Assembly (NCBI GenBank): GCA_020250175.1
Contig: JADCEN010000015.1
Location: 1-64,000, forward strand
DNA: 64,000 nucleotides
From: Rhodobacter sp.
Lineage (GTDB): Bacteria > Pseudomonadota > Alphaproteobacteria > Rhodobacterales > Rhodobacteraceae
Direction of reading: 5' to 3'
Shown here: positions 44,007-52,709 of the stretch, piece by piece
How the letters are laid out: each line of letters starts with the position of its first letter
Numbering within the stretch: position 1 is the first letter of the stretch
The notes under the pieces: model-generated
The model's database searches: none
The model's input: only the letters and a program-made list of their open reading frames with translations
What the model was told of the DNA's origin: nothing
Made by a program: the position numbers and the translations under genes

Positions 44007-45701
44007 TCAGTTGCCCACAGAGATGTGCCGTGCGGCCAGATGGCCGAAAACCAGGGCCGGACCCAGTGTGATGCCCGCCCCCGGATAGGTCCCGCCCATG
44101 AAGCTGGCGGCGTCGTTGCCCACGACATAGAGCCCCGCGACCGGCTGGCCGGAGGTATCGAGCGCGCGGGCGTGGGCATCCGTGCGCATGCCGATGAAGG
44201 TTCCGATGTCACCAGGTACCAGTCGAACGGCATAGAATGGCCCCCGATCAATAGGGGCGACACAGGGGTTCGGGCTGCGCCCGATACTGCCATTGAAGCG
44301 CTGATAAGGGTCCGTGCCCTTGCCGAACTCGGGATCCTCGCCCAAGGCGGCTCCCTTGTTCAGGCGCGAAACGGTCTGGCTCAGGCCCTTTGCGTCAATG
44401 CCGCAGAGCGCCGCCAGTTCGGTCAGTGTATCGGCCCGCTTGATGTATCCCGACGCGATATGGGGCCCGAGGCGACCCGGTCGGGGTGGTGCGGCGCCCA
44501 GGCCATAGGCCCTGATCCCAGCCGAGTCGCAGATGACATGGCAATGGACATCCGGATCATCCCGGCAGGCCTCGACCATGGCCGGCACGAAATCGTGGTA
44601 GGACATGGCCTCGTTGATGAACCGCCGACCGCGCTTGTCGACCGCGATATACCCCGCCTTGCCGCGGTCGATGAAGTGCGGAAAGGGGATCGTCGTCCCA
44701 TCCGGCTGCGGAACCAGAGAGACAGGCACCCAGGCCGCTGGCTGTGCCTGCCCTTCGACGACGGCGACGTTCAGGGACCGGCCAAGCCGGATGCCGTCAC
44801 CGGTGTTGTCGGCAGGTGCCACAGTCCGGTGGTTCTTGCCCGCCGCCACATGGTCATAAAGCCGGGCCCTGAGTTCGTCATTTGCCGGAAAGCCGCCGCA
44901 GGCCAGAACAACCGCCTTGCGGGCGCGGATCGTCCGGCGACCTTCTGGCCCCTCGACCACCGCGCCCGTGACACGCCCCGTTTCCGTCATCAGCTCCACC
45001 ACCGGCGTCTTCAGCATCAGCTTCACGCCGCGTTCAAAAGCCGAGCGGGCCAACATGGCGACAAGTGCGTTGCCGTTCGACAGCCGGGTGCCGCGACTGT
45101 AGCTTACACGGTCCTTCGCATAGCGCAGGAACAGCTTGGTCACGTGCTGGGCCGACGACAGCTTCTTGGTCATCGTGAAGAACTGCGGCAGGTCCTCGCG
45201 CCCCACCATCATTCCCCCCAGGATCGTTGTCGTCTTCAGCGGCGGGCGGAGTTTGTCGAACCATTTCCCCAAGGTACGGCCATCGAAAGGTCGAGGTCCA
45301 AGCGACCGCCCGCCTTTCGAGGCGCCGGGCTGACCAGGGTGGTAATCGCTCCATGCCGGCGACAGCATGTAGGAGACATGGCTGTTGGCCTCGAACCAAT
45401 CCAATATGCTGGCCGCATTGTCGGCAAAGGCTTCGGCCTTGTCGCGGTCCAGGCGGTTTCCGGCTTCGGCCTGCAGGTAGGAAAGGACACCCTCGCGGCT
45501 ATCGGAAATCCCGGCTTCTCGCGCTTGGCGGCTTCCGGGAATCCAGATGACCCCCGCCGAGAAACAGGTCGTGCCGCCAAAGACATCGGCCTTTTCGACC
45601 ATGATCACATCGAGGCCATCAATGGCTGCGGTCAGTGCCGCCGCGAAGCCCGACGCGCCGGAGCCCGCGACCAGCACATCACATTCCAGACCCATCGGCA
45701 T
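44007..45701 (-). CDS. FAD-dependent oxidoreductase (fumarate reductase / 3-ketosteroid dehydrogenase type)
   Basis: 564 residues. The FAD motif VLVAGSGASGFAAALTA is near residue 9, then VEKADVFGGTTCFSAGVIWIPGS. The C-terminal GLYVVGNDAASFMGGTYPGAGITLGPALVFG matches the flavoprotein at 9993-11699 almost word for word. It is expected to desaturate or reduce its substrate with bound FAD in the cytoplasm; no haem or membrane segment is seen. It lies between the ATPase gene (22-base gap) and the PotDBC genes, so the enzyme is embedded in a transport operon. The pairing of this flavoprotein type with a PotABCD set in both loci suggests a shared, unidentified substrate class. Confidence 0.85.
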   Translation of the reverse strand: MPMGLECDVLVAGSGASGFAAALTAAIDGLDVIMVEKADVFGGTTCFSAGVIWIPGSRQAREAGISDSREGVLSYLQAEAGNRLDRDKAEAFADNAASILDWFEANSHVSYMLSPAWSDYHPGQPGASKGGRSLGPRPFDGRTLGKWFDKLRPPLKTTTILGGMMVGREDLPQFFTMTKKLSSAQHVTKLFLRYAKDRVSYSRGTRLSNGNALVAMLARSAFERGVKLMLKTPVVELMTETGRVTGAVVEGPEGRRTIRARKAVVLACGGFPANDELRARLYDHVAAGKNHRTVAPADNTGDGIRLGRSLNVAVVEGQAQPAAWVPVSLVPQPDGTTIPFPHFIDRGKAGYIAVDKRGRRFINEAMSYHDFVPAMVEACRDDPDVHCHVICDSAGIRAYGLGAAPPRPGRLGPHIASGYIKRADTLTELAALCGIDAKGLSQTVSRLNKGAALGEDPEFGKGTDPYQRFNGSIGRSPNPCVAPIDRGPFYAVRLVPGDIGTFIGMRTDAHARALDTSGQPVAGLYVVGNDAASFMGGTYPGAGITLGPALVFGHLAARHISVGN

Positions 45702-45723
45702 CGCGGCTCCTTGCTTTCGTACT

Positions 45724-46830
45724 TCAAAAGATCCAGGCGTCTTCGGGGCGGAAGCGCAGGACGACTGGCTGTCCGACGGTCAGCCCCGCAGGCACCGACC
45801 CAACATTGACTTTGACGGTCCAGTTCTCTGCCCGAAGCCCGCCGTCTTCATCGGAAAGCGCCGCGACAAGCCGCCAGTGGTCACCCTGCTGAATGATGTC
45901 GACCAGCCGTGCGCCGATCTGGTTTCCGGTCTCCAGTTGGCCAGCATCGAGAGCGACTTTCAGGCACTCGGGGCGTACGCACAGAACTTGGGAAGGCCCA
46001 TTTGTGCTGTGGCCTGCCCGACGGCCACGTAAGGTAAGGCCGTTGGCCAAGCGGATTTCCATCTGCCCTGCCGGGGCAACCGGGTCAGGACCGGACTTTC
46101 CCTCAACCTTGTTGTTGTCACCCAGAAAGCCGGCCACGAAGGTATTGCAGGGCGCATCGTACAATTGCTGCGGCGGCCCGATCTGTTCGATCCTGCCGTG
46201 GTTGAAGACCGCTACCCGATCAGACATCACCATCGCTTCGGACTGGTCATGGGTCACGAAGGCCATGGTCACGCCCAGTTCCCGATGCAGACGCCGGATT
46301 TCCAGCTGCATTTCCTCGCGCAGTTTCTTGTCCAACGCCGAGAGAGGCTCATCCAACAGGACCAGGCGCGGCTCGAACACCAGCGCACGCGCCAAGGCGA
46401 CCCGCTGTTGCTGACCGCCGGACAGTTGGTGCGGCATCCGCTCGGCGAACGGCGCAAGCCGGACTTTTTCCAGAGCGCTGGTGACGCGTGTTGCGGTCTC
46501 GCTTCGCGAAAGACGGCGGACCTTCAGGGGGAAGGCGACATTTTCGGCAACTGTCAGATGCGGGAACAGCGCGTGGCTTTGAAAGACCACACCCATGTTC
46601 CGGCGGTGTGCGGGCAGTGTCTCAATGGGGACGCCATCAAATCGGATTGTCCCCGCGCTCGGCCGTTCGAAGCCTGCCAGCATCATAAGGGAAGTGGTCT
46701 TCCCCGACCCGGACGGCCCGAGCAGCGTCAGGAACTCACCTGCTTCTATACCAAGGTTCAGGTTGTCTACCGCGACGACGGTCTTCCCGGCGTAGTGCTT
46801 TGAGACATTTTCGAACTGGATCAGAGACAT
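45724..46830 (-). CDS. ABC transporter ATP-binding protein, PotA-like (second set)
   Basis: 368 residues from ATG 46830 (MSLIQFENVSKHYAG); the frame to 47193 runs through the regulatory region and into the IclR gene. Walker A GPSGSGKTTS, signature LSGGQQQRVALARAL, Walker B LVLLDEPLSALD and FVTHDQSEAM are intact, and a TOBE-like C-terminal domain follows. It should energise the permeases at 41662 and 40867 although the flavoprotein gene is in between. It is divergent from the IclR gene, with a GTWA-N4-TWAY palindrome between them. Confidence 0.9.
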   Translation of the reverse strand: MSLIQFENVSKHYAGKTVVAVDNLNLGIEAGEFLTLLGPSGSGKTTSLMMLAGFERPSAGTIRFDGVPIETLPAHRRNMGVVFQSHALFPHLTVAENVAFPLKVRRLSRSETATRVTSALEKVRLAPFAERMPHQLSGGQQQRVALARALVFEPRLVLLDEPLSALDKKLREEMQLEIRRLHRELGVTMAFVTHDQSEAMVMSDRVAVFNHGRIEQIGPPQQLYDAPCNTFVAGFLGDNNKVEGKSGPDPVAPAGQMEIRLANGLTLRGRRAGHSTNGPSQVLCVRPECLKVALDAGQLETGNQIGARLVDIIQQGDHWRLVAALSDEDGGLRAENWTVKVNVGSVPAGLTVGQPVVLRFRPEDAWIF

Positions 46831-46959
46831 GCGCGTTACTTCACCCCTCAGGCCATAGCATGCGACGGCGGCGACGCGCTTACAGAACGTGCCAGAGAGA
46901 GGGTCATTGACAGCAAGATCCTCGATCCTTGCGCAAACTTGGCTGACTTTACTTTTAGC

Positions 46960-46971
46960 GTAACTAATTAC
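46960..46971. promoter_or_regulatory. GTWA-N4-TWAY palindrome between PotA-like and IclR genes
   Basis: GTAACTAATTAC, extended to CGTAACTAATTACG, lies in the 221-base divergent region. A further GCGTAA half site lies at 46981-46986. It is the most symmetric of the four sites and sits directly upstream of the regulator gene, which fits autoregulation by the IclR protein. Confidence 0.6.
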
Positions 46972-47051
46972 GATAATGTAGCGTAAGGTGCAGGCAACCG
47001 CCTTGTCAATGGCTCCTGAATGCCAGAAAAGAGTGTAGGGAGGCTGGGAAG

Positions 47052-47852
47052 ATGGATACTCGGGCAGAAGAAAGACAGCAGGGTAGCGTTCAGTCGGTCG
47101 AAGTGGCAGGAGAGGTTCTCCGGGCACTGGTTGCGGCGAACGGCCCCATGCGCCTGTCCGACATTGCGCAGGCCTCGGCAATGCATCCGGCAAAGGCGCA
47201 CCGCTATCTCGTCAGCCTGACCCGGATCGGGCTTACCTCTCAGGATTCCTCTACTGGTCTCTACGACCTTGGGCCAATGGCGCTGCAGATGGCGCTCAAA
47301 GGCTTCATCCGCTTTGACATTCTGCGACTGTCCGTCGACTGCATCGAGCAGCTGGGCCGCGAAATCGGCGAGACCGTCGCGCTGGTCATTTGGGGTGAGG
47401 CCGGCCCGAAGTTCATCCGGATGGCAGAAGCGCGTCATGGGCAGGCCAGCACGGTGCCCATCACCCATATCTGCCCGCTCACCTGGTCGGCGACCGGTCT
47501 CTTGTTCAGCACCTACGAAGACCCAGCTCGCACTTCGGCGCTTATCCGGCGCGAAATCGAACAGAGCCAGTTGGTCAACAGGGCCAATGCACCTCAAAGC
47601 ATGGCCGATCTTGAGAAGTTGACTGCGTCGATCCGTTCGAATGGCGTTTCGACAATCGAAAACGGGGGCAACAGTGGCAATGCGGCCATCAGCGCCCCGG
47701 TGTTTGATGCCTCGGGCAAGTTCATCATGGGGATCAGCGTCTTCGCCAAGGCTGGCCGGATTGATACGAGCCTTGACGGCAATCTCGTCCGCAAGATCAC
47801 CAGCGCAACGCGCAGGCTGTCGGATGCCCTGGCCGGACGAAAGAGCTTCTGA
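47052..47852 (+). CDS. IclR family transcriptional regulator
   Basis: 266 residues. The N-terminal winged HTH (about 15-75) has GPMRLSDIAQASAMHPAKAHRYLVSLTRIGL. The C-terminal effector-binding GAF-like domain (about 90-260) includes GETVALVIWGEAGPKFIRM and GNAAISAPVFDASGKFIMGISV. IclR proteins usually act as dimers on short palindromes and respond to a catabolic intermediate. It is divergent from the PotA-like gene and convergent with the M20 amidohydrolase (5-base gap). The four palindromes at 37339, 43932, 46960 and 51492 make it the candidate master regulator of this locus. Confidence 0.9.
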   Translation: MDTRAEERQQGSVQSVEVAGEVLRALVAANGPMRLSDIAQASAMHPAKAHRYLVSLTRIGLTSQDSSTGLYDLGPMALQMALKGFIRFDILRLSVDCIEQLGREIGETVALVIWGEAGPKFIRMAEARHGQASTVPITHICPLTWSATGLLFSTYEDPARTSALIRREIEQSQLVNRANAPQSMADLEKLTASIRSNGVSTIENGGNSGNAAISAPVFDASGKFIMGISVFAKAGRIDTSLDGNLVRKITSATRRLSDALAGRKSF

Positions 47853-47857
47853 AGGCG

Positions 47858-49018
47858 TCAGGCCGGCAGCATGTGCTCGACCAGGTGGCACCAGAACGCC
47901 GCCGCCCTTGGGATCAGTGCATCGTTGAAGTCATAGCGCGGATCGTGAAGCGCCCGGCTGTCGCCGTTCCCGATTGTAAGGAAGCAGCCCTTGGTCACGG
48001 CAAGCATCGAGGAGAAGTCCTCGGAGAACATGTAGGGTCCCGGCAGGTCGACCGTCTCGGGTGCCTGCCCCATCCCGGCAGCCACGCCGCGCACGGCGGC
48101 GGCTAGGGCCGGGTCGTTGTCGCAGGGCGGATAGATGATGTCGTCCTCGAAGGTGACCTCTGCCGTGCAGCCAAAGCTTTCGGCCTGCTGACAGGCGACG
48201 GCAACCACACGCTCACGCAAAAGCGCGGTGGCCTCGGCCGTGACGGTGCGCAGCCCGATGGGAAGATCGACGAAAGGAGGAATGATGGTGGCCGTCCCGC
48301 TGCCATGCATCCCGCCCACCGTCAGCACCCCGGCGTCGATAGAATTGAGGTTGCGCGAGATGATCGTCTGCAGCGCCATGATGATCGACGCCGCGGCAAC
48401 CACCGGGTCTGTCGCCAGATGCGGCATGGCTCCATGCCCGCCCTTCCCCGTGACCCGTATCCGTCCGATGTCGATCCGCGCCGTGATCGGGCCGGGACGG
48501 GTCTTGATCTGGCCCAGTTCCAGGCCCGGCAGGTTGTGGAAGGCGAAGACGGCCTCGACAGCGAACCTTTCGAACAGCCCGTCCTGAACCATGTGCCAGG
48601 CGCCGCCCGACCCTTCCTCGGCGGGCTGGAAGATCAGGTGAATTGTGCCGTCGAATTTTCCCTGCAGCGCTAGGCTTTCTGCTGCGGCCAGAAGGCAGGT
48701 CGTATGGCCGTCATGCCCGCAGGCATGCATTCGGTCGGGGAAGGTCGAGGCCCAGGGCAGCTCGGTCATTTCCTTGATTGGCAGGGCATCCATATCGGCT
48801 CGGATCGCAATGGCTCGGTTGCCCTTGCCCCGCTTCAAGCTGCCCACCACCCCGGTCTTCGCAATACCGGTTGTGACCTCGTAGCCGAACCGTGCTAGTT
48901 CCAGCGCCACGAAGGCGCTGGTGCGGTGTTCGGCGAACTCAAGCTCGGGGTGCTGATGCAGATCGCGCCGGATGGCGGTGAACCGGGGATGGTTGGCATT
49001 CAGCCAGTCGTCATGCAT
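47858..49018 (-). CDS. M20 family amidohydrolase (hippurate/aminoacylase-like)
   Basis: 386 residues. The M20D metal and catalytic pattern is present: MHACGHDGHTTCLLAAA, FQPAEEGSGGAWHMV, and FHNLPGLELGQIKTRPG with the histidine. The lid domain is in the middle and MFSEDFSSML near the C-terminus. Family members hydrolyse N-acyl or N-aroyl amino acids (hippurate, acetyl-amino acids, indole-acetyl conjugates). It is the last gene of the DapB-like/PhzF/RidA operon, following RidA by 12 bases. I infer release of an amino acid from an N-acylated or amide-linked imported compound. Confidence 0.88.
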   Translation of the reverse strand: MHDDWLNANHPRFTAIRRDLHQHPELEFAEHRTSAFVALELARFGYEVTTGIAKTGVVGSLKRGKGNRAIAIRADMDALPIKEMTELPWASTFPDRMHACGHDGHTTCLLAAAESLALQGKFDGTIHLIFQPAEEGSGGAWHMVQDGLFERFAVEAVFAFHNLPGLELGQIKTRPGPITARIDIGRIRVTGKGGHGAMPHLATDPVVAAASIIMALQTIISRNLNSIDAGVLTVGGMHGSGTATIIPPFVDLPIGLRTVTAEATALLRERVVAVACQQAESFGCTAEVTFEDDIIYPPCDNDPALAAAVRGVAAGMGQAPETVDLPGPYMFSEDFSSMLAVTKGCFLTIGNGDSRALHDPRYDFNDALIPRAAAFWCHLVEHMLPA

Positions 49019-49030
49019 GGCAACGCCGCC

Positions 49031-49492
49031 TCAAGGCCTGACCGCAAAGATCGCCGTGACTTCGACCGTGATCCCATCGGGAAGCGATCCCATCCCCACA
49101 GCAGCCCGCGCATGACGCCCGCTTTCGCCAAAAAGCTGGACCATCAGGTCCGAAAAGCCGTTCATCACCTTGGGGTGCTGTTTGAAATCGGGCACAGCGT
49201 TCACCATGCCATGCACGGACAGAAGCCGCTCGACCCGATCGAGCGAGCCCAGGATTTGCCGAACCGAAGAAAGCATGGCCAGGCCGGTCAGACGTGCGTG
49301 CTGATAGGCCTCTTCGACCGTGACATCCCGTCCCACCACCCCGGTGGCAGAGGTTTGCAGGTCAATCAACGGGCCTTCGCCGGACATGTAGAGCAGCCCG
49401 TTGTGCAACACGCCGGGCACAAAATTGCCGATTGGCCCCGGCACTTCAGGCAGGGCAATACCCAGTTCCTTCAATCTGGCTTCCGCGCTCAT
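49031..49492 (-). CDS. RidA family protein
   Basis: 153 residues from ATG 49492 (MSAEARLKELG), with GCAGGA upstream; eight more residues are open in frame but lack support. The YjgF/RidA fold is indicated by GLLYMSGEGP, VRQILGSLDRV and a conserved arginine in SGRHARAAVGMGSLP. The protein is of the longer 150-residue RidA subgroup that neighbours amino acid or aromatic catabolic genes. RidA deaminates reactive enamines and imines, which flavin- or PLP-type oxidation of amino compounds would release. It lies between the PhzF and M20 genes. Confidence 0.87.
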   Translation of the reverse strand: MSAEARLKELGIALPEVPGPIGNFVPGVLHNGLLYMSGEGPLIDLQTSATGVVGRDVTVEEAYQHARLTGLAMLSSVRQILGSLDRVERLLSVHGMVNAVPDFKQHPKVMNGFSDLMVQLFGESGRHARAAVGMGSLPDGITVEVTAIFAVRP

Positions 49493-49519
49493 TCCTGCCC
49501 CCTTTCCGCAAATCATCCC

Positions 49520-50428
49520 CTACAGGGACAACTTCCCTTCCAACACCCGAACCGCACATCCCGCGACCCGCACCGCAACAAGTTCGCCGTCCCGAACATC
49601 CGCTTCCATATCGATGTCGGAAGGCCGACCCATCTCATGGCCTTGCTCCAGCCGGAAAGCATGGGTGCCCTCTTTAAGGCCAAGCGTCCGGAAAAGCTGC
49701 GACGCGAAAAGCGCCGCCGCCGAACCCGTCGCGGGATCTTCGGTGCCCTCGCCCGAAGGATTGAACATCCGGGTGCGATAGTCGGTGGCCGGGTCCAGTC
49801 CGCCCTTGGCATAAAGATAGCCGCCGACCGTCCCAAACGCGTTCAAGATATTGGTCCAATGCGGTTCCTGCGGCCGCGCCCGGGCCAAAGCCTCGGGCGA
49901 GGCGATGGGAACATAGAAGAACCTCGGTCCGCCTTCGTGCAGACCCAAAGGGACTCCGCCTGGACAAATGTCCGATGGGGAAAGGCCCAGAGCTCTGGCC
50001 ACGTCCTGCACCGTAGGCAACTCTGCCGGTACGGAATACGGGACAACCGGCGCGGTGAACTGGGCCCAGGTCGCGCCACCCGTGTTGCGTACCGTCACCC
50101 GGACCAGCCCGGCGACCTCTTCCAGAAGGATCTCGGTTTCGAATGGTCTACCCTGACCATGCATCATTTCGGCCAGAAGGATCGCACAGCCGACCGTGGG
50201 ATGCCCGGCGAAGGGTATCTCATCCGTGGGAAAGAAAATCCGAACGCTGGCGGTATGCGCCGGGTCCTTTGGCTTTCGGACGAAGATCGTCTCGGCGAGG
50301 TTGAACTCGCGCGCGACGGTTTGCATCTCTTCGGTCGAGAGCGCGTCAGCCCCCAGCACGACGCCGAGGGGGTTCCCGCCAAAACGGCGCTCCGTGAAGA
50401 CGTCAAGCGTATGGAACTTCAACTCCAT
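49520..50428 (-). CDS. PhzF family isomerase/epimerase
   Basis: 302 residues from ATG 50428 ([11 protein letters not shown]), with GGAAGG upstream; a longer frame to 50497 overlaps the DapB-like gene. Two mirrored half-domains of the diaminopimelate epimerase fold are visible, with [15 protein letters not shown] and the catalytic glutamate in FNLAETIFV, then [16 protein letters not shown] and [13 protein letters not shown]. PhzF-like proteins isomerise or epimerise small acids; no phenazine genes are present. Its place between a DapB-like dehydrogenase and RidA suggests work on an amino acid-derived intermediate. Confidence 0.87.
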   Translation of the reverse strand: MELKFHTLDVFTERRFGGNPLGVVLGADALSTEEMQTVAREFNLAETIFVRKPKDPAHTASVRIFFPTDEIPFAGHPTVGCAILLAEMMHGQGRPFETEILLEEVAGLVRVTVRNTGGATWAQFTAPVVPYSVPAELPTVQDVARALGLSPSDICPGGVPLGLHEGGPRFFYVPIASPEALARARPQEPHWTNILNAFGTVGGYLYAKGGLDPATDYRTRMFNPSGEGTEDPATGSAAALFASQLFRTLGLKEGTHAFRLEQGHEMGRPSDIDMEADVRDGELVAVRVAGCAVRVLEGKLSL

Positions 50429-50444
50429 TCCGGCCTTCCGGTGA

Positions 50445-51449
50445 TTAGCGATCACCAAGATACTTTCCGACTTCGCCGCCAAAGGCAAAGGCCCCAACGG
50501 TTGAACGTAGCACGATGCCGGGCCTGGACTGAAGAAGGGCGGGGATATGGTTCACCAGCACATTGGCCACCGGGCGGGTGCCGTAGAGCGCAGGCTTGAT
50601 CATCATGTGGGTCGGAACCTCGGCCTCGATGTCGAACTTGTCATAGGTTTCCCAACCCTCGTCGATGCAGACGTGAATCTCCATCTCGATCCGCTGAACA
50701 CCCTTCTCCCAGCCGCGCGCAATCGTCCGGATGCCGGTCGTCGTGCCCTCCTGGCCATAGAATTGCGCTTCATCCTTGGTGACCTTGTCGATCGTCCAGC
50801 CGAAGTAATGGCCGAGACGCTCGAACGACCCTTCGAAGCCAACATGCCCGACGATAACCCCGTCCTTGACCCCTTGGGCATAGGCTTCCTTGGTGACGCC
50901 CATTCCGAAGTGTTTAGCAACGACACTGCCCATATAGGCTCGGAAGTCCCCGTGCCGACAGTACTTGATGCTCTGCACACCGCGGCTTCCCGCACTCAGC
51001 AGCAGGGGGATATCGATATCGACATAGGTCGGCCAAAGGCCGGTGCCTAGGACCGCAACACCGTGCTTCCGGGCAAGATCATCCAGAAGCCTTGTGGACT
51101 CAGGATCATAGGTCGCGGGGCTCGACATTTCTTCCGCAGCGGTGATCACGTTGATCCCTGCAGCCAGCGGCTTCTTCAGCTGTTGATAGGTGTCCTCCAC
51201 ATGGGTCGTCGTCGTGTGGATAAGAACATCGGCCTTGGTCGATGCAAACAGCGCGTCCTCGTCATTTGAGATGAGGATGCCCAGATCGCGACCCAACCCG
51301 ACAACATCTCCCAAGTCTCGTCCGGCAACTGGCCCCTTGTCCAATGCTCCGACGATCTTCAACCCCGTTTTCGTGGACAGGGCTTTGACGACTTCTTTGC
51401 CAACCGAACCGATACCGAAAATGATGACGCGCGTATCTTGCATGGCCAT
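50445..51449 (-). CDS. DapB-like NAD(P)H-dependent dehydrogenase (2,4-diaminopentanoate dehydrogenase-like)
   Basis: 334 residues. The N-terminal Rossmann domain has VIIFGIGSVGKEVVKAL. The middle carries VLIHTTTTHVEDTYQQLKKPLAAG and NVITAAEEMSSP, in the style of dihydrodipicolinate reductase-related proteins, but it is about 70 residues longer than DapB. That size and wording fit the 2,4-diaminopentanoate dehydrogenase / amine dehydrogenase group, which removes an amino group from diamino acids with NAD(P). It is the first gene of its operon, behind two palindromes at 51479-51503. The substrate is not identified. Confidence 0.8.
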   Translation of the reverse strand: MAMQDTRVIIFGIGSVGKEVVKALSTKTGLKIVGALDKGPVAGRDLGDVVGLGRDLGILISNDEDALFASTKADVLIHTTTTHVEDTYQQLKKPLAAGINVITAAEEMSSPATYDPESTRLLDDLARKHGVAVLGTGLWPTYVDIDIPLLLSAGSRGVQSIKYCRHGDFRAYMGSVVAKHFGMGVTKEAYAQGVKDGVIVGHVGFEGSFERLGHYFGWTIDKVTKDEAQFYGQEGTTTGIRTIARGWEKGVQRIEMEIHVCIDEGWETYDKFDIEAEVPTHMMIKPALYGTRPVANVLVNHIPALLQSRPGIVLRSTVGAFAFGGEVGKYLGDR

Positions 51450-51478
51450 GGTCCCTTTCCTGACGTGACGGCTATAGC

Positions 51479-51503
51479 TTTTACGTAAAACGTAATCTAT
51501 TAC
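51479..51503. promoter_or_regulatory. Two adjacent palindromes upstream of the DapB-like gene
   Basis: TTTTACGTAAAA (51479-51490) is a perfect 12-base palindrome. GTAATCTATTAC (51492-51503) follows one base later and matches the GTWA-N4-TWAY sites at 37339, 43932 and 46960. They lie 30-54 bases before the ATG at 51449. A doubled site here would suggest two dimers or overlapping regulators. Confidence 0.58.
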
Positions 51504-51615
51504 ATTTTATGGAAGTTATCGGTTGGCTGGCCACCTGTCAACGCTGGGCTAGTATCTCTTGCGTCCGGGAACTCGTTAAAGACAAATCTCCGTATCCCTT
51601 ACGCCAGTCTGGGCG

Positions 51616-51882
51616 TCAGGCAGCGAGAAGGCCGCGCCACTCGGCGAGAGTGGCGGCGCGGGTAAGCTTTTAGGTGTCGCGGTCCTGAAGATGGCGTTCC
51701 GTCGGAAAGTGGTTGTGGACCGAGGCATGGACTGATGCGAACTTCTGCAATGTTCGCATCCGCCGGAACCGCAACATCGCGCGCTCCCGTCGTCGGAAAG
51801 GCAAGTGCGAGTTCTCGGCCCTGTTGTTGAGCCTGCGGCCCATCTCCCGGTCATCACCGCGGCCAAGGTCCTTCAGCGGCCT
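51616..51882 (-). pseudogene. IS6-family transposase remnant with an internal stop
   Basis: The minus-strand frame reads PLKDLGRGDDREMGRRLNNR, then AENSHLPFRRRERAMLRFRR, then a segment including KFASVHASVHNHF. This is the C-terminal third of IS6/IS26-type transposases and includes the last catalytic glutamate region. A TAA (51670-51672) stands where relatives have a tyrosine codon, followed by KLTRAATLAEWRGLLAA and the true stop. The catalytic N-terminal part is missing. It is dead, lying between the DapB-like operon and hpaI, and marks an old rearrangement point. Confidence 0.75.
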
Positions 51883-51926
51883 CGCCCGGCTTCCGGGATC
51901 ACCCTCGGGGGCACAGCGCAGCGCCG

Positions 51927-52700
51927 TTAAGTCCGTTTCTTGACCGAACCAGCAAGAGCTCTCAAGGCATTGGCAAACAGCACCACATCTATGCCCACAC
52001 CCAGAAACAGCGCACCGGCGGCGTTGCAGTCGGCCGCAAAGGCGGCATCGGTGGTCAGGACGCCCGCGATGCGGCCTGCCGCCGCGATCCGGCGCAGCGC
52101 TGACAGCACGGCCTCCCGCACCTCGGGGTGGGCGGGGTTGCCTGGGTGGCCCATGTCGCAGGCCAGGTCCGACGGGCCGATGAACACGCCGTCCACCCCC
52201 TCGACCGCAAGGATCGCATCCAGCGCGGCCAGCCCTGCACGGGATTCGACCTGCAGGATCAGGCAGATCTGGGCATTGGCCGTGGTCAGGTAATCCGGCA
52301 GCCCGCCAAAGCGCGAGGCCCGGGCCAGCGCCGATCCGACGCCTCGGAACCCCTCGGGCGGATAGCGGGTGGCGCGCAGCGCCCGCGCGGCCTGCTCGGC
52401 GCTTTCGACCATCGGGATCAGCAGGGTCTGCGCGCCGATGTCGAGGGCCTGCTTGATGGCGGCAGGGTTGTCGTCGGGCAGGCGGATCACCGGGCTAGGT
52501 CCGCGCCCCTCGATCACCGCCAGTTGGGCCGAGAGCGAGCGAATGTCGTTGGGCGCATGTTCGCCGTCGATCAGAAGCCAGTCAAACCCGGCGGTCGCGG
52601 CGATTTCCGCGGGATAGGGGTCGGCGAGGCCCAGCCAGATGCCGTATTGCGGCAGGCCGGCCTGAAGATGCTGTTTCAGAAGGTTGATCGGGGCGGGCAT
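51927..52700 (-). CDS. hpaI: 4-hydroxy-2-oxoheptanedioate aldolase
   Basis: 257 residues, a class II HpcH/HpaI aldolase. It shows GIWLGLADPYPAEIAATAGFDWLLIDGEHAPND with the catalytic-region histidine, LILQVESRAGLAALD with the metal glutamate, and FIGPSDLACDMGHPGNPAHPEV with the metal aspartate. It splits 4-hydroxy-2-oxoheptanedioate into pyruvate and succinate semialdehyde, the last step of homoprotocatechuate breakdown. It is the last gene of the hpaFEDGHI operon, 9 bases after hpaH, and its end is 44 bases from the IS6 remnant. Confidence 0.93.
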   Translation of the reverse strand: MPAPINLLKQHLQAGLPQYGIWLGLADPYPAEIAATAGFDWLLIDGEHAPNDIRSLSAQLAVIEGRGPSPVIRLPDDNPAAIKQALDIGAQTLLIPMVESAEQAARALRATRYPPEGFRGVGSALARASRFGGLPDYLTTANAQICLILQVESRAGLAALDAILAVEGVDGVFIGPSDLACDMGHPGNPAHPEVREAVLSALRRIAAAGRIAGVLTTDAAFAADCNAAGALFLGVGIDVVLFANALRALAGSVKKRT

Positions 52701-52709
52701 CGGGGCACC

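Noticed and set aside
43767-45809. 680-codon open frame on the plus strand
   Set aside because: It lies opposite the PotD-like and FAD oxidoreductase genes, has no family motif and crosses an intergenic region. Long antisense frames are common in GC-rich codon usage.
46831-47193. N-terminal extension of the second PotA-like protein
   Set aside because: It would run through the divergent control region and into the IclR gene; the ATG at 46830 gives the normal PotA N-terminus.
48926-50599. 557-codon open frame on the plus strand
   Set aside because: Antisense to the M20, RidA and PhzF genes, all of which show intact family motifs. The frame itself is rich in Arg/His/Pro/Gly with no recognisable domain.
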